From contig UQNO01000022.1 in assembly GCA_900542475.1 (NCBI GenBank), forward strand, positions 1 to 35,228: a stretch of 35,228 nucleotides of DNA, read 5' to 3'. The notes beneath the pieces are model-generated. The model was given only the letters and a program-made list of their open reading frames with translations. It was not told the origin of the DNA and searched no databases. The translations under genes were made by a program, and so were the position numbers. The DNA is from an uncultured Bacteroidota bacterium (GTDB lineage Bacteria > Bacteroidota > Bacteroidia > Bacteroidales > F082). Of this stretch, positions 34,127 through 35,228 are shown piece after piece (the stretch's first letter is position 1; every line of letters begins with the position of its first letter).

Positions 34127-34947
34127 TTCATTAAGTTTTTGATGATTTCTTTGTTTTTCATTACCGCATTGAAGAGCGCCTCGATGTTGACCTTGCTCTC
34201 AAGTCGGTCTTCATTAGGCATCACGTTGATGTAGCCGCCCGGCAGCATCTCGGTGTAATAAGCGTTCTGCAACCTCTCTGTACCGTACTCGAAATAAATC
34301 TTTTCAGTGATTTTGCTGAAACTGGCGTTGAGAAGCACGTCGTCGTGGTCGAGAATCACGATGGGGTCGATGAGGTTCTCCACGTCTTTCACCTGATGTG
34401 TAGAGATGATAACGGTGGTCTCATCGCTGCAATATTGCGAAATCACTTTGCGGAACAAGGCTTTTGAAGGGATGTCGAGACCGTTGGTCGGCTCGTCAAG
34501 GAAGAGATAGTCTGTCTTCAACGACATTGCGCAGGCAAGGAGCGCTTTCTTCTTCTGTCCGTGCGAAAACTCGTTGAATTGTTTTGTCATGTCAACTTCA
34601 AGCTCTTTCATGAGCTGGTTGAAAAAAACAAAGTCGTAACGAGGGTAAAACACTCCGATTTTCTGAATGAATTTCTCCGGTGTGCTGTCCTCGGTTATCA
34701 CTTCCTCGGGAAGAAAAAACACGTTTTGCAAAAAATCAGGCTGTCTCATCGAAGGAGTGAAGCCATCAACAGTCACCGAGCCGTGCTGTGGCTTCTGTAA
34801 ACCGCATATTAATTTCAACAAGGTGGTCTTCCCAACACCGTTTTCGCCCAAAAGTCCGTAGATGTTTCCCTTTTTAAATTCTATGCTGATATTTTTGAAT
34901 ACACTCGTGTTTTTGTAGGCAAAGTCTAAATTATTGATTTTAATCAT
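34123..34947 (-). CDS. ABC transporter ATP-binding protein
   Basis: A 274-residue ATPase. The ATG ending at 34947 is preferred over a GTG at 34974, which lies within the candidate operator. Walker A is GENGVGKT (34-41), the signature reads FSHGQKKK (around 127-134, a departure from LSGGQ shared by YtrB-like ATPases), Walker B is LFLDEP (148-153) and the switch His is 184 (ISTHQ). First gene of a four-gene minus-strand operon with permease, GntR repressor and M16 peptidase. Related systems respond to cell-envelope-active peptides in Firmicutes; the substrate here is unknown. Confidence 0.93.
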   Translation of the reverse strand: MIKINNLDFAYKNTSVFKNISIEFKKGNIYGLLGENGVGKTTLLKLICGLQKPQHGSVTVDGFTPSMRQPDFLQNVFFLPEEVITEDSTPEKFIQKIGVFYPRYDFVFFNQLMKELEVDMTKQFNEFSHGQKKKALLACAMSLKTDYLFLDEPTNGLDIPSKALFRKVISQYCSDETTVIISTHQVKDVENLIDPIVILDHDDVLLNASFSKITEKIYFEYGTERLQNAYYTEMLPGGYINVMPNEDRLESKVNIEALFNAVMKNKEIIKNLMK

Positions 34948-34975
34948 ATTAGATAAAGTTTTTTTTGTTGTCACC

Positions 34976-34995
34976 TGTATTAGTCATCTAATACA
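34976..34995 (-). promoter_or_regulatory. Candidate GntR (YtrA-type) operator
   Basis: TGTATTAG-TCAT-CTAATACA: perfect 8-bp arms with a 4-bp spacer. It starts three bases downstream of the predicted -7 element and covers the expected transcription start. A repressor bound here would block the operon that encodes the GntR protein. The TGTA...TACA ends agree with the general form of YtrA-type sites as I recall it. Confidence 0.65.
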
Positions 34996-34998
34996 CTG

Positions 34999-35028
34999 CA
35001 AAAATACAATAAAAGTTTTACATGTCAA
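34999..35028 (-). promoter_or_regulatory. Predicted promoter of the ABC/GntR/M16 operon
   Basis: Minus-strand TTGACA begins at 35028 and TATTTTTG runs 35006 to 34999, with 19 bases between TTG and the -7 element. This is a strong match to the Bacteroidota consensus. Confidence 0.7.
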
Positions 35029-35228
35029 GAAAAAAATGAAAATTTTTAAAAATTTTCCTGAAATCTCCAAAATTTCAGTGTTTTAGTTGTTGCCATTCAA
35101 AAATTGCCTGCACTGTTGTGTAGTGAGATTAAAAAATCTTGATACTATGAAAAAAAGTGCTTGTTGTAATTGACATTTGGAGAATTCTTTTGCTTTCAAA
35201 AAGGAAGCGGCGTGTGAGGCAATGTCGC
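35029..35228. other. Non-coding right edge with two dyads
   Basis: No gene is evident. A perfect 20-bp A/T palindrome (arms of GAAAATTTTT) lies at 35038-35057, directly followed by a 7-bp inverted repeat CTGAAAT/ATTTCAG (35058-35078). These may be the 3' end of a gene beyond the window or upstream promoter DNA. The rest shows nothing I can identify. Confidence 0.5.

Noticed and set aside
35150..35200. Possible plus-strand promoter (TTGACA, then TTCTTTTG)
   Set aside because: The -7 box lacks the TA, spacing is poor, and no gene follows within the window.

Overview
The window looks like chromosomal DNA of a member of Bacteroidota, most likely order Bacteroidales. Three things point there. Several promoters fit the Bacteroidota form (TTG near -33 and TAnnTTTG near -7). 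Three proteins carry C-terminal type IX secretion (T9SS) sorting domains. The gene sets rpoC-DUF3467 and bamD-rpoZ-coaBC-DUF4835-recN are, from memory, typical of this phylum. No tRNA, rRNA, CRISPR array or transposase was seen.

Layout. (1) 1-4082: the 3' part of rpoC, two hairpins, then a small DUF3467 gene. (2) 4083-4329: a convergent intergenic stretch with a 62-bp near-perfect palindrome built of 9-bp units. (3) 4330-5928, minus strand: pyrB-pyrI, preceded by a leader holding a promoter, a short ORF, a small hairpin and an intrinsic terminator; this resembles UTP-sensitive attenuation in enterobacterial pyrBI. (4) 6131-16565, plus strand: an A/T-rich, apparently single transcription unit of five exported proteins: a lipoprotein, a T9SS cargo, a YadA-head-like protein, a tiny T9SS cargo with an RHS-like YD motif, and a 2068-residue SpvB/FG-GAP/RHS protein. 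This is the most accessory-looking part. (5) 16616-19799: argS, rsmE and a DUF4159 gene. (6) 19827-22504: a zinc-ribbon gene overlapping tail-to-tail with a PhnP-like metallo-hydrolase, then a DUF6913-like gene overlapping dapA. (7) 22524-25055: a T9SS-exported M14 carboxypeptidase. (8) 25121-30064: bamD, rpoZ, coaBC, DUF4835 and recN, tightly packed. (9) 30079-34947, minus strand: an ABC ATPase, a membrane permease, a YtrA-type GntR repressor and a secreted M16 peptidase, with junctions of two nucleotides or overlaps, driven by a good promoter that has a perfect 8-bp inverted repeat at its predicted start site.

How the parts fit. Most genes are housekeeping (transcription, pyrimidine and lysine/peptidoglycan precursors, CoA, tRNA charging, outer-membrane assembly, DNA repair). 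The points most worth following are the five-gene secreted RHS operon, the pyrBI leader, the compound palindrome, and the autoregulated-looking GntR/ABC/M16 operon. All function calls come from reading motifs and from memory of families; no database search was run.
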